Part shown: in pieces, positions 7,558 to 15,637 of the stretch
Numbering within the stretch: position 1 is the stretch's first letter
Layout: each line of letters begins with the position of its first letter
NCBI GenBank assembly: GCA_037178625.1
Contig: JAWZXG010000098.1
Coordinates: 1-18,151, forward strand
DNA: 18,151 nucleotides
DNA from: Skeletonema tropicum
Lineage: Eukaryota > Bacillariophyta > Thalassiosirophyceae > Thalassiosirales > Thalassiosiraceae
Reading direction: 5' to 3'
The notes under the pieces: generated by a model
What the model saw: only the letters and a program-made list of their open reading frames with translations
The model's database searches: none
What the model was told of the DNA's origin: nothing
Translations under genes and position numbers: made by a program

Positions 7558-10500
7558 AGGGCAAAGCACTTCCGCCGAGCGCTCTTTGCAGCTTCTTCAT
7601 TCATGCCCAAATGGCGGCAAGATGCGCTCACAGCCTTGAGAAACTTGCTGGCTGTACTAGTACTTTTCTTGTTGGCATGCTCCTCGTTGATTGCTTCTTC
7701 AATTTCCTCGATGGTCATTTTGCCGATTTCATCACCAACTGCTTCACCATGCTCGTTAACCAGTGGCCTACATTTCATCACGGCGCTCTTAAACGATAAT
7801 ATCCGCCCAAGTAAAAAGTTTGCGACAAGCACGAATTCACTTTCCATGAACTGAGGCAGGGACAACTTTAGATAATGCCGAATTATTTCCTCATCAGAAA
7901 TCTTATTCCGGCGTTCTAGAGTTGGCCCTCCACTTCCAAATGGGAATACAGTAGGAAACACACTCTCCAACTTCATTACATCCAAATGACTGGCATAATT
8001 GCCCCCGTGTATAGCAAGCGTTGGCGCCGAGTGATCTTTCAGAATGGCCATCACAAGTTCCCTACTCGTTTTGTACACACTTGTGTCTGTTGTTGGTTCC
8101 CCTCCACCAGAAAAGTAAAATGTAGCACCTTCTTCCTTATTCTCTTTTGCGGGGTCCCCAGGTATATCCGTGTTTGAATCGGAATCAGGGTCTTCTACCA
8201 ACTCAATATTTACAGCTGAACTTTCATCCTCTATTACCAAGTCCCTGAATGCGGGGTGGTGTTCCTTGAACCAGTGAAGCAAGCCAAAATAAAGCCTTGT
8301 GTCCAGCTCTGCCTTCTTTCGAACAATGTCTTTTTGGGTTGGTGTCATCCTCCCATTCAAAACCACATAAATATTTGACGCAACACCTGATTGGTGTAGA
8401 CAATTTAATGCACCTGCAACCTTCGCCTGATCTGTCTCAAAGAACTGAAAATTTCCGATCAGGCTCTGATGCCTGCCTCCTCGGTAAGAGAATATATAAG
8501 CGTAAGGACGAGTGGGAGAAATGGCAGCAGCCATAACACTCGTCACTAAGCTCACCGTCTGATTAGGAATGGGCTTTCCGTGCTCGTCGTGGACTTCTTT
8601 TGTCGTCTTCAAGCTTTTCATCTCTCCATCTTGTTCAAACGCGATGGTTGTAGGTATGGTTCCGATCAAGAAGCCATTGGCAATCGAGTGTTTTGGAGGG
8701 GATTCGCTCTTGGTCCTTAGGGAGGCTTTACAGCTTGAACAGATCATGAATTCACTAGCATCATCTTTACCGAAGCGCCTCGAGAGGAGCATGCCTTCCA
8801 TACCACTAATTTCGTACTGTTGTTTGAGCTCTTGGTCAATTTCCTGTCCTCCATGATAATATTCTTGGTACGCCTCTACTCCAAGTCGGTCTTTGTGCTC
8901 TAGAAGTTCTTCCTTCGTGATCCAACACAGCTCCTCCGTTCCAATAATGAATTCATCACACACACTGCACCCAATGGCTCGGTGGCAGCCATCGCAATTG
9001 CAGCTGTCACCATTTTTTGTATTTGTACGTAACAGCAGCTCTCGTGCCTTGTTTGCACCATCCAAGTTCACTTCGATGTAAGGCACTTCACCATTGATGA
9101 AGATGTCGTCATCCTCGCAATAGGCATAATGTTCGACCTTGTTGGCTTCGGTTGCTTCGTTCCTCCTCTTTCGCCTTTCATTATCGTCCTGCTGCCGCCG
9201 TTTCTTCTGCTGGGGAGTCTCGTTTTTCCGTTCCTCACGTTTTCGCGAGGCATCTGCGTGGAGTTGAGCTGCGCGTCGCTGGGGTGTCCCTGCTCTCCGC
9301 CGCTTTTTCGTATCAGCTGCCCTGTTGCTCCTCAGCTCATCGTCACACGCCCTTATTAGATTCCGCCGTCTATTCTCTTGTTGCCTTGCGGATTCGTCAG
9401 GAGGAGGCGGTATGTATGTGACATCATTCTCACAACAGAGCTTCTTCAGCTTCTCTTCAGCTTTAATTCGACTTCGATTTTTTTTAATCCTAGCGTTTCG
9501 ATTTTTTCGTATCCTCCCACACTCCTCTACCATGCTCTTCCGTCTCACAGCCTGCTGCTGCTCCGATTCATGCTTCGGGGGTGTTAAATATGCTACACCA
9601 CACGACGTGCATTGCCTCTCCAATTCACTCTCCTTCCCAGTCCATTTGCGAGTGCGATGAGGGTCATATACTACACGAGAAGCAGCTGCTGCGGCGCCTA
9701 ATCCAACAACAGCAACTGCGGCGGGTGCTTGAAAGGAACTCCCTACTGACTTACTATTCGGCGCAGTGACGAGCGTAGGGAGACTCAGGATGATTAACAT
9801 TTGAAGAAGCCTCGATGACATCATGCCACGTGAATTCTTCAGGCAAACTCCTCTTGATGATGGGAGCGGCAATGAGTGTTTATGTTTTGCACCATCATAA
9901 CAATCATCAGTGCAGATGTCCTTGAGGTGTGCTTGTGCTTGTTTCAAAGAAGGAAATTGCCAATATAAACACCAACCAGCAGAAATAGCACCAGCAATGA
10001 TGGCACCTATTCTCGACGCAACAACATCTTTGAAAGTTGCTGCAAGAACATTCAGCACCGACAATTCGCCGCAAGGTACAGATCGATCATTTGGCTCTGC
10101 GACATAGAGGGGATGGCCCAAAAGGATCAATAAACAAAGAATCCTTTTCCAGGGGGTATTGGATGGATTCCTTGATCGAGTTCTATGATTTCTGCTGCGG
10201 CTGCTTTCCGTTTCTGATCTCACATCGCACATGACTTGTTGTATGGCGAAAGAGATAGAGATAGTTCTCGCGAGGAGGAGGAATAGGCGCCATTGCAATT
10301 GCATACGCCTGAACTGCATGATCTTCTTGCGCCAGAAACAGCGGGAATAATATCCTGTGCAGGCGAGAGTGTACTGCGTCCAGAAAACAGATATCGCAAC
10401 ACTATACCTCGCGAGGATGATGGCATTCGCCACATAACCAACTGCAGCAGCCCTTAGAGAGCAACCGACCAATTCAAGGAAATCGGCGATGGAGTAGCTG

Positions 10501-10979
10501 TTCCGATTGGATCGCAAAGCATTGTTCTTGGAGAAAGTTAGTGCCATGTCCCTCCACTTGTTTCTTTTCAGTCCAGGCCAGCGCTTTTTGATGCGCTTTG
10601 GTGGGCGCTGGGTAGCTCTTTTGGGGAGCATTGTTGTTATATGGAGTGAAACTGCCGCAGCCACAATTTCGTAAAGCAGTCTTTTGAATACCACCAAGGA
10701 TGAGTTGCTTCTGATATCTCTTTTCTTGGCATCAATCTTGTAACTCGTCTCTGTCCTAGGGCAAACAGGAAGACGAACATCAGCAGACAAGGGTTCATTG
10801 CGGAACCCTGAATCGATGACAGCGCACATCGTGTCAGAAGGTATTATAGTAGCCACATTTGTGTGTGTGTTTGATGTCTCTACGTTGACGCGAATGCGAT
10901 TTTCATTGGCATTGGAATCAAACGGAGATGGACACACACAACAGAGTATTGCTAGTAACAAAAGATTAAGTCTTGTCAT
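7390..10979 (-). mobile_element. Truncated Helitron-like element
   Basis: Helitrons are rolling-circle DNA transposons encoding a Rep (HUH endonuclease)-helicase protein. Here only the N-terminal part of that protein is present (see the CDS entry), joined on its downstream side to the interrupted R1 gene at about 7384-7451. No 3' hairpin plus CTRR end, no HUH motif 2, no catalytic tyrosines and no helicase domain are present. The 5' terminus cannot be placed; it lies upstream of 10979, perhaps within the repeat-rich 11.0-11.86 kb interval. The copy cannot move on its own as sequenced. Confidence 0.75.
7395..10979 (-). CDS. Helitron Rep/helicase protein, N-terminal portion only
   Basis: ATG 10979 opens 1194 codons. 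Residues 1 to about 400 are unusual: a signal-like start ([15 protein letters not shown]), several hydrophobic stretches, and two similar modules, [19 protein letters not shown] and [19 protein letters not shown]. Next come two Cys/Pro/Arg repeats (VAYLTPP...ESEQQQ and VTYIPPP...ESARQQ), then a highly basic region of the ETPQQKKRR type common in Helitron proteins. A Cys cluster ([16 protein letters not shown]) follows, as in the DUF6570-like region. [12 protein letters not shown] and the [10 protein letters not shown] region are the Helitron-like N domain (PF14214 type). [19 protein letters not shown] near the end is the start of Rep. The frame ends at 7395 after a phase-0 GTAAGT donor at 7451, so the true coding part may stop at 7452 with an intron cut by the R1 junction. 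The full-length family has Rep motifs and a helicase further downstream. Whether the N-terminal 400 residues belong to the Helitron is unclear. Confidence 0.75.
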   Translation of the reverse strand: MTRLNLLLLAILCCVCPSPFDSNANENRIRVNVETSNTHTNVATIIPSDTMCAVIDSGFRNEPLSADVRLPVCPRTETSYKIDAKKRDIRSNSSLVVFKRLLYEIVAAAVSLHITTMLPKRATQRPPKRIKKRWPGLKRNKWRDMALTFSKNNALRSNRNSYSIADFLELVGCSLRAAAVGYVANAIILARYSVAISVFWTQYTLACTGYYSRCFWRKKIMQFRRMQLQWRLFLLLARTISISFAIQQVMCDVRSETESSRSRNHRTRSRNPSNTPWKRILCLLILLGHPLYVAEPNDRSVPCGELSVLNVLAATFKDVVASRIGAIIAGAISAGWCLYWQFPSLKQAQAHLKDICTDDCYDGAKHKHSLPLPSSRGVCLKNSRGMMSSRLLQMLIILSLPTLVTAPNSKSVGSSFQAPAAVAVVGLGAAAAASRVVYDPHRTRKWTGKESELERQCTSCGVAYLTPPKHESEQQQAVRRKSMVEECGRIRKNRNARIKKNRSRIKAEEKLKKLCCENDVTYIPPPPDESARQQENRRRNLIRACDDELRSNRAADTKKRRRAGTPQRRAAQLHADASRKREERKNETPQQKKRRQQDDNERRKRRNEATEANKVEHYAYCEDDDIFINGEVPYIEVNLDGANKARELLLRTNTKNGDSCNCDGCHRAIGCSVCDEFIIGTEELCWITKEELLEHKDRLGVEAYQEYYHGGQEIDQELKQQYEISGMEGMLLSRRFGKDDASEFMICSSCKASLRTKSESPPKHSIANGFLIGTIPTTIAFEQDGEMKSLKTTKEVHDEHGKPIPNQTVSLVTSVMAAAISPTRPYAYIFSYRGGRHQSLIGNFQFFETDQAKVAGALNCLHQSGVASNIYVVLNGRMTPTQKDIVRKKAELDTRLYFGLLHWFKEHHPAFRDLVIEDESSAVNIELVEDPDSDSNTDIPGDPAKENKEEGATFYFSGGGEPTTDTSVYKTSRELVMAILKDHSAPTLAIHGGNYASHLDVMKLESVFPTVFPFGSGGPTLERRNKISDEEIIRHYLKLSLPQFMESEFVLVANFLLGRILSFKSAVMKCRPLVNEHGEAVGDEIGKMTIEEIEEAINEEHANKKSTSTASKFLKAVSASCRHLGMNEEAAKSARRKCFALQDFFGMHSLFVTITIDDECSFRVRLYPYADANGEGVSPLLCNVTCSGRLMLLG

Positions 10980-11169
10980 AATAGTAATAGTACTATGCTG
11001 AACCTGAAATAGCAATCACGAGGAGAGAATGTTTCAAATGATTTTATGGACACACTTGCATCCAGATTTGAGAGGATGAGCCTAATATCACTTAGATTCG
11101 TGTGGTCACCACGTATCAGCTAAAGTTGAATTGGGGGGCCTCTGAGATATTGACACTTGGGCTGGGGTT

Positions 11170-11318
11170 GCACGATTTGGAATTGAAGTTATTGTGGACT
11201 TAGGTTTGACTTAAAGTCCTAAAAACTCAATTTGAAAAAAGTTGATGTACCACTTGTAAAAAGGTAGCAGAACCCAGAATCAAAACAAAAACAAAGGGTG
11301 AGAACCCTACCTCGTACT
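11170..11318 (-). repeat. Dispersed repeat, second copy (inverted relative to 1796-1945)
   Basis: Read on the minus strand, this runs GGTAGGGTTCTCACCCTTTG, then AACTTTTTTCAAATTGAG, CCTAAGTCCAC and AACTTCAATT in the same order and spacing as 1796-1945, with scattered differences and a shorter middle. It lies immediately upstream of the Helitron ORF start. The two copies bracket about 9.2 kb holding R2, the nucleotidyltransferase, R1 and the Helitron. A short inverted echo of its end (CGAGGTAGGGTTCTCA) occurs at 11475-11490. Confidence 0.75.
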
Positions 11319-11331
11319 TAAGTAGGCTTCT

Positions 11332-11635
11332 CATTTTGTCCGAGATAAGCTGAATTGGGGGGGGTAAAGGGGGGGGGTGGAACCCCCCCCTTCCGGTGCC
11401 CTTTCCTCCTTCTTCCTAACGTACTTATGTAGCTAACTCGTAACTCGAGCCTGGTTTGTACGCATATTTTTTAAGCGAGGTAGGGTTCTCACATTTTGTC
11501 CGAGATAAGCTGAATTGGGGGGGGGGTAAAGGGGGGGTGGAACCCCCCCTTCCTGTGCCCTTTCCTCCTTCTTCCTACATAACGTATGTAGCTAACTCGT
11601 AACTCGAGCCTGGTTTGTACGCATATTTTTTTAAG
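11332..11635. repeat. Two direct copies of a 144-bp segment with G/C hairpins
   Basis: Copies at 11332-11475 and 11492-11635, spaced 160 bp, share the order TTTTGTCCGAGATAAGC, G-run, TAAA, G-run, TGGAA, C-run, then a CTTTCCTCC-rich stretch, AACTCGAGCCTGG and a T-run. Each has two G-tracts followed by a C-tract (8, 9 and 8 bases in the first; 10, 7 and 7 in the second). The second G-tract can pair with the C-tract to form a strong hairpin with a 5-nt loop. Differences are mainly tract lengths and a small indel near the AACGTA stretch. No coding potential. Confidence 0.85.
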
Positions 11636-11865
11636 TTGCTTGTTTGTACTCTATTTTTTAAGCTGCTTATTTCTAATTCATGGACGTAGGAATTAGTAGT
11701 CGATTTTAAAAAAGCGCAACTCTTCCGCCCACGGACAGATTCTGTTTTTCCGAGTAGCTCTAGCCATACTAAGTAAGTATAACTTACCTACATGTACGCT
11801 AACGCTTTACATGGTTAGTAGAGTTAGTCTTTACTTTTTAGCTCTCCCTTAGTATGTCCGGTCGA
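11636..11865. other. Non-coding spacer before the tandem array
   Basis: AT-rich, with a partial echo of the 144-bp repeat end (T-run followed by TTAAGC-like bases near 11650-11662). Nothing coding or regulatory is supported. The last bases before 11866 do not match the bases before the second array unit, which defines the left edge of the array. Confidence 0.5.
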
Positions 11866-11873
11866 ATATTCCG

Positions 11874-11936
11874 TTTCTGCCCAAACTTGTCCCATTTCTG
11901 CCCAAACTTGTCCCATTTCTGCCCAAACTTGTCCCA
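11874..11936. repeat. 21-bp minisatellite, three perfect copies (unit 1)
   Basis: Three head-to-tail copies of TTTCTGCCC-AAAC-TTGTCCCA, 21 bp each, starting 8 bp inside the left edge of the array unit. A 21-bp period is two helical turns, the same spacing as the twin palindromes downstream. There are no spacers, so it is not a CRISPR. Confidence 0.9.
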
Positions 11937-12069
11937 GGTTGATATCTCATGCATGCTCATGATGATTTAATTGTGTAAAAAGAGTGTAGAAGATACTCCA
12001 CCACAAAGAATCACCACCCGCTAATTTTATTGTGTGGATGATTTGAAATTTTTTTTGTGGCATGTAGTG

Positions 12070-12104
12070 TTTTTTTGGCGCCAAGGCATAAAAATGTGGC
12101 GCCA
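12070..12104. promoter_or_regulatory. Twin TGGCGCCA palindromes flanking a TATA-like stretch (unit 1)
   Basis: TGGCGCCA occurs at 12076-12083 and 12097-12104, centres exactly 21 bp apart, with CATAAAAATG between. The first, with its T-run, contains TTTGGCGC, a perfect E2F-type consensus. It lies 57 bp upstream of ATG 12161. It looks like a promoter with two same-face protein sites; function is inferred. Confidence 0.5.
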
Positions 12105-12160
12105 TCGGAGGGACAGCGGCATTTCACGATGGTGCACAGTTCCGCTAGCACTTCCGAACC

Positions 12161-12835
12161 ATGTCGACAGGTCAAACCACCCCTTCTGCTGGCCGCAACA
12201 GCAGGAGCGAGAGCGGCCGATCATCCCGACGTTCGAGAAGGGGAGAAGATACCACGCCTGCAAAGCTTTCAGTCCCCAAACATTTCTTCTTCAGCCGTGA
12301 TGAGAGTCGTAATTGCTTCAATTTTCAATTAAAGCCAACAGTTAACGCACACAAGAGAGTCATCTGTGATGGCTGCCTTTATACTCTAAATAACGCTGGA
12401 GGCATCCTCACCCCTGACCTTATCAGCAGGACACGCGGGACCAACGTAAAAAAGAAATGTCAACGGCCTTGGGACCAGACATGGAAAGACCACCCTGATC
12501 GTGGAAAAGTGCAACGACACAATGATTTCATGGCTCTATTCGAAGATGAAACAACAATTATTACTCCAGTCTCGCATCCTGTCGATATGCGGTCATTAAG
12601 AGGTTCGCCGGCAAAGAAGAAAAAGAAAAGCAAAGCTACAAATAACAAGCAGTCGAAAGAAACAGAAGAGCAAGAAGAGACAGAAGTGGATCTTCTTCTG
12701 CCAAAGAGACTCAATCCGGGAAGCATTGTAATTTTCGACCACAATGGTCACCTTACCGATGATGCTGTTGCACTGTTCGAACAAAAATTAAAAACCTCGC
12801 GCAATGGTAAACTACCGCCGAATGATAACGATTAA
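12161..12835 (+). CDS. Array ORF1 (unit 1): basic CxxC-containing protein, unknown family
   Basis: 224 codons from ATG 12161 to TAA 12833-12835. Residues 1-36 are Ser/Arg-rich and probably disordered. Residues 36-110 look folded: VPKHFFFSRDES, a knuckle C69-x2-C72 (ICDGCLY) with C100 nearby, and KCQRPWDQTW. Residues 151-158 are a lysine tract (AKKKKKSK), a likely nuclear localisation signal, followed by an acidic run. Residues 188-215 (GSIVIFDHNGHLTDDAVALF) look folded again. The ORF continues in the same frame into ORF2 after the single stop, so the two may be one protein. I do not recognise the family. Twin palindromes lie upstream. Confidence 0.6.
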   Translation: MSTGQTTPSAGRNSRSESGRSSRRSRRGEDTTPAKLSVPKHFFFSRDESRNCFNFQLKPTVNAHKRVICDGCLYTLNNAGGILTPDLISRTRGTNVKKKCQRPWDQTWKDHPDRGKVQRHNDFMALFEDETTIITPVSHPVDMRSLRGSPAKKKKKSKATNNKQSKETEEQEETEVDLLLPKRLNPGSIVIFDHNGHLTDDAVALFEQKLKTSRNGKLPPNDND

Positions 12836-12847
12836 CGAGTTGCTGGA

Positions 12848-14075
12848 ATGTTGTTGCAATGGATGTTTGATGAGCATGATGTCGATGTGCCAGTTGCAAA
12901 GTTATTATCATTTACAAAACACCGACCAATGCTTGTTGCTAAGATGCCAGGGACCTATGCAGTCGAGGAAACAACAAGAAATAAACGTGCACGGACAAAG
13001 AAAGCAGGTGACTGGCTAGATAGTCTCAAGTCTGGCGGCTTCAACACTGAGGATGAAATGCTTGAGTTACTCATACAGCGGCGGTTGAAGAATGGCATTC
13101 CAAAGAAATACATTATCAAAACATGGAATGCACACCATAGATTCGACGTTGAAACAACGCTAGCCTGCTGCAAATTCGCTGGTATAAATCTAAAACAACT
13201 ACGACGGGTTGCGATGTTTATTGCCTGTGACACTCGTGATCCGGGAAGTAATGGCAGAGGACTTCGACCATTTGCACCAACAAAGGAGTGTTACAAACGG
13301 AAAAGGGATGCTGTTATAGCAAAATACCCGACAATGACATATAAGAAGGTCCCATTGCTGGAAAAGGATGCCGATGAACTGAAAGAACTCGTCTACAAAC
13401 TTTGCAAAGATGATTGCCCAATTAGTGGATGGAAGCCAAAACTAACACGCTCTATGAAAGCCCATCTCCTTTTTGGTGGACATCTTGTGAGACAGCTCCG
13501 TCTATGGGGCACTCTTGGTGGTATTGACGAGCAAAACATTGAGAGCGCCCATGCAATATGGAATAAATTACTGCGGCAATTTGGAGTCCCTCGAGGTACG
13601 GAACTTCAGAAGAAGGTGTTACGTGAGTACTTATTCCAGACGGATGATTTTATGCATTTGATTATAGCACGTGTCAAAGAAGAAGGCAAGCGCAATCTGA
13701 AGAGTGGAGGCAATGATACTAATGAGCTTCCTCGGGCAAGACCGGCACAACGTCGAATTGTCGGTGACGAACTTGATATCGAAGGATTGCAGAATGATAG
13801 TTTGGAGATTGGACCTTTGGCAGTCAACATCAACAATGAGGTATTGCAGGGGAGTGACTGCTACTGCCATGGTCATCACTGCCGAGCAGTGGAAGGAGTT
13901 GTGCAATTTGGAGCCGACCGATCTCGATAATGATATCAATCGCAGGTTGTCGACCTTGAAGTGCAAGCACAGCTTCATCAAAGCGACAAAAGAAGCAAGG
14001 CAACATCAAGTATTCACAGTCTTGCCGAGAGAATTCAAAAGTTATGAAGAAACGGAAAGACGATGGTATGAGTGA
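12848..14075 (+). CDS. Array ORF2 (unit 1): unknown protein with transposase-like block, probable C-terminal exon
   Basis: ATG 12848 gives 360 codons to 13930 in the ORF1 frame. Residues 40-130 are basic and helical (AGDWLDSLKSGGF, LIQRRLKNGIPKKYIIKTWN, LACCKFAGINLKQLRR). Residues 194-247 (GWKPKLTRSMKAHLLFGGH, RQLRLWGTLGGIDEQN, IESAHAIWNKLLRQFG) form the most structured block. Its E232, H235 and N239 recall the E-x2-H-A-x2-N motif near the end of some DDE-type transposases, but no DD partners are seen. From about 13841 the coherent reading switches frame: QWKELCNLEPTD...FTVLP continues to a stop at 14073-14075. A GT-AG span 13841-13886 (46 nt) would join NNE to QWKEL; a frameshift is the alternative. 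P248 is Thr in unit 2. Family not recognised. Confidence 0.55.
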
Positions 14076-14113
14076 TTTAGAGACTAAGAACAAAATTCTT
14101 CGTGAGATTGGAA

Positions 14114-14225
14114 TTCAAAGTGGACAGCAATCACTCCGTGATGTATTTTCTCGGAGAAGTTCTAGTACGTAGTTAATTGTTACTCCTATGTAATAGTTCA
14201 AAGTGGACAGCAATCACTCTGTGAT
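14114..14225. repeat. 29-bp direct repeat downstream of ORF2 (unit 1)
   Basis: TTCAAAGTGGACAGCAATCA followed by CTCCGTGAT at 14114-14142, and the same with one C-to-T change at 14197-14225, 83 bp apart. It could be a protein or RNA-processing site or simply a small duplication. Confidence 0.8.
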
Positions 14226-14265
14226 ATTGCTTGCTGGACCTGGCTGTGGCACGTGTATTATTGCT

Positions 14266-14455
14266 CTAGTAATAGGATGGATATCTACGAGTACTTGAAT
14301 TTACTTTACTTTGACTTCTAAGTACTCCCCCTCCATGCATGCATTCATTTCTATTCATTTCCCACTTGGGAAGTTTGGCAATCTCCGCTGCCGAGGGGCC
14401 AGTGGAACGGACAGCCTTGGCTTCAGTAACGGCATCATTGAAAGACTTTACACTT
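14266..14455 (-). other. Possible exon or gene remnant on the minus strand of the array unit
   Basis: Minus-strand frame preceded by a pyrimidine-rich acceptor-like GCATTTTCAG (ending 14456). It reads SVKSFNDAVTEAKAVRSTG then PSAAEIAKLPKWEMNR, which has helical, protein-like composition, and stops at 14266-14268. There is no ATG in frame. It may be an exon of a captured host gene, or chance. The same stretch occurs in unit 2 at about 17743-17932. Confidence 0.2.
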
Positions 14456-15349
14456 CTGAAAATGCAGCCAATGATGCATGACGAGTGAATATACGAATCA
14501 TGATTCAGTCATGACCATGGCGCATAAACTAACAAAGTCACCAGAACTGCCAAGAGGAATTACTTGCAAACTCAACCAGGATGACCAATCACCTAGGCCT
14601 CTCCTTGATGCTGCTGCCCAATTTCGATAGCTACATTTCCATCCTCTGCACCCACTACACCACTTCCAACGACACAAACTGAAAGTAACACTGGTTGATC
14701 GCATCCACGATAATCCAAGCGCTTGCAGTCGCCACCTTCCACCTTCCGTATCGAGTCGGATTCTACTGGTAATCCTGCAGAACAACGGTATTGTCATGTC
14801 GAGAGAGTCCCAATGCAAGTTGACCAATTGTTATTTTGGAAAATATGAATCCCAATTTGTTGCCCACTAGATAACTAGCCATAATGACTTGGCACTTCCT
14901 TCTGCGGTAAGAAGATCAAAGATAAACTAGTCACAGCATTTATTGAATGTCCCAAAACGCTTCCTTGAGTTCATTGGCGCTTCCACATAATGCAGATCTT
15001 TCCATCCTTACTATACAGCCCGTCACGTAAATCGATGCTTGGGATGGCAGTTACGTTATGAGTTATGAGGCAAGACGATGATAAAATTGCAGTGTTGATG
15101 AGGATGAAGGATGTAATGTGTATTTGCCCCGCCCGCCTGGTTCTGGTTGAATCTCCAGCCCTCCTCCTCCATTGTTGATTCATTCCATCAGCACTCTGTT
15201 TTTGAGAGTCATTGCTATCAGCGGCAGAATGAATGTCCACCGTCCACCCTCAGTTGCCTCTCTTATGAGACAATGATACAACGTTGTGTGGTGATGCTAC
15301 ATCGCTCGGTGCTCGGTGCGTACCTGTGCTGCTGTGTTTCCATATTCCG

Positions 15350-15412
15350 TTTCTGCCCAAACTTGTCCCATTTCTGCCCAAACTTGTCCCATTTCTGCCC
15401 AAACTTGTCCCA
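15350..15412. repeat. 21-bp minisatellite, three perfect copies (unit 2)
   Basis: Same three copies as at 11874-11936, again 8 bp inside the unit edge. The copy number is identical in both units, so it was duplicated as part of the unit. Confidence 0.9.
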
Positions 15413-15545
15413 GGTTGATATCTCATGCATGCTCATGATGATTTAATTGTGTAAAAAGAGTGTAGAAGATACTCCACCACAAAGAATCACCACCCGCTAA
15501 TTTTATTGTGTGGATGATTTGAAATTTTTTTTGTGGCATGTAGTG

Positions 15546-15581
15546 TTTTTTTTGGCGCCAAGGCATAAAAATGTGGCGCCA
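15546..15581. promoter_or_regulatory. Twin TGGCGCCA palindromes flanking a TATA-like stretch (unit 2)
   Basis: TGGCGCCA at 15553-15560 and 15574-15581, the same 21-bp spacing and TATA-like centre as in unit 1. The preceding T-run is one base longer here. It lies 57 bp upstream of ATG 15638. Confidence 0.5.
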
Positions 15582-15637
15582 TCGGAGGGACAGCGGCATT
15601 TCACGATGGTGCACAGTTCCGCTAGCACTTCCGAACC

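Larger units (their letters stand above)
11866..15341 (+). repeat. Tandem array unit 1 (3476 bp)
   Basis: Sequence from 11866 recurs from 15342 to the end of the window in the same orientation. The matched part (about 2810 bp) differs at three places: a T-run of 7 versus 8 at about 12070-12076, C13589 versus A17066 (Pro to Thr), and G14029 versus A17506 (Arg to Lys). The join at 15341/15342 is direct, so unit 2 starts where unit 1 ends. The part 14675-15341 is seen only once because the window stops first. The unit holds a minisatellite, a promoter-like double palindrome, two ORFs and about 1.2 kb of non-coding DNA. I could not find terminal inverted repeats or a target-site duplication. Confidence 0.93.
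14076..15341. other. Non-coding tail of array unit 1
   Basis: Contains a 29-bp direct repeat (14114-14142 and 14197-14225), a CATGCATGCATTCATT stretch near 14335, and a minus-strand open stretch (about 14266-14455) that looks weakly coding (separate entry). 14820-15340 shows no convincing ORF, RNA gene or terminator. It ends in TGTGTTTCC directly before unit 2. Confidence 0.5.

Noticed and set aside
7536..10234. Many plus-strand ORFs of 60-110 codons opposite the Helitron protein
   Set aside because: They are Ser/Leu/Phe-rich shadows of the basic, Lys/Arg-rich minus-strand frame and show no family features.
10980..11015. Helitron ORF start at 11015
   Set aside because: The codon is TTG; ATG 10979 is the first normal start.
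11874..11936. CRISPR-like short repeat array
   Set aside because: The 21-bp copies are head to tail without spacers; this is a minisatellite.
12460..13981. Minus-strand ORFs across the array ORFs (and equivalents in unit 2)
   Set aside because: Low-complexity antisense of ORF1 and ORF2 (for example a Phe run opposite the lysine tract).
1682..14476. Shared 15-mer ATGCAGCCAATGATG at 1682 and 14462
   Set aside because: The match does not extend on either side and one such match in 18 kb is not far from chance.
14498..14827. 109-codon minus-strand ORF in the array tail
   Set aside because: Trp/Arg/Ser-rich composition typical of a shadow frame, with no homology signal or splice context.
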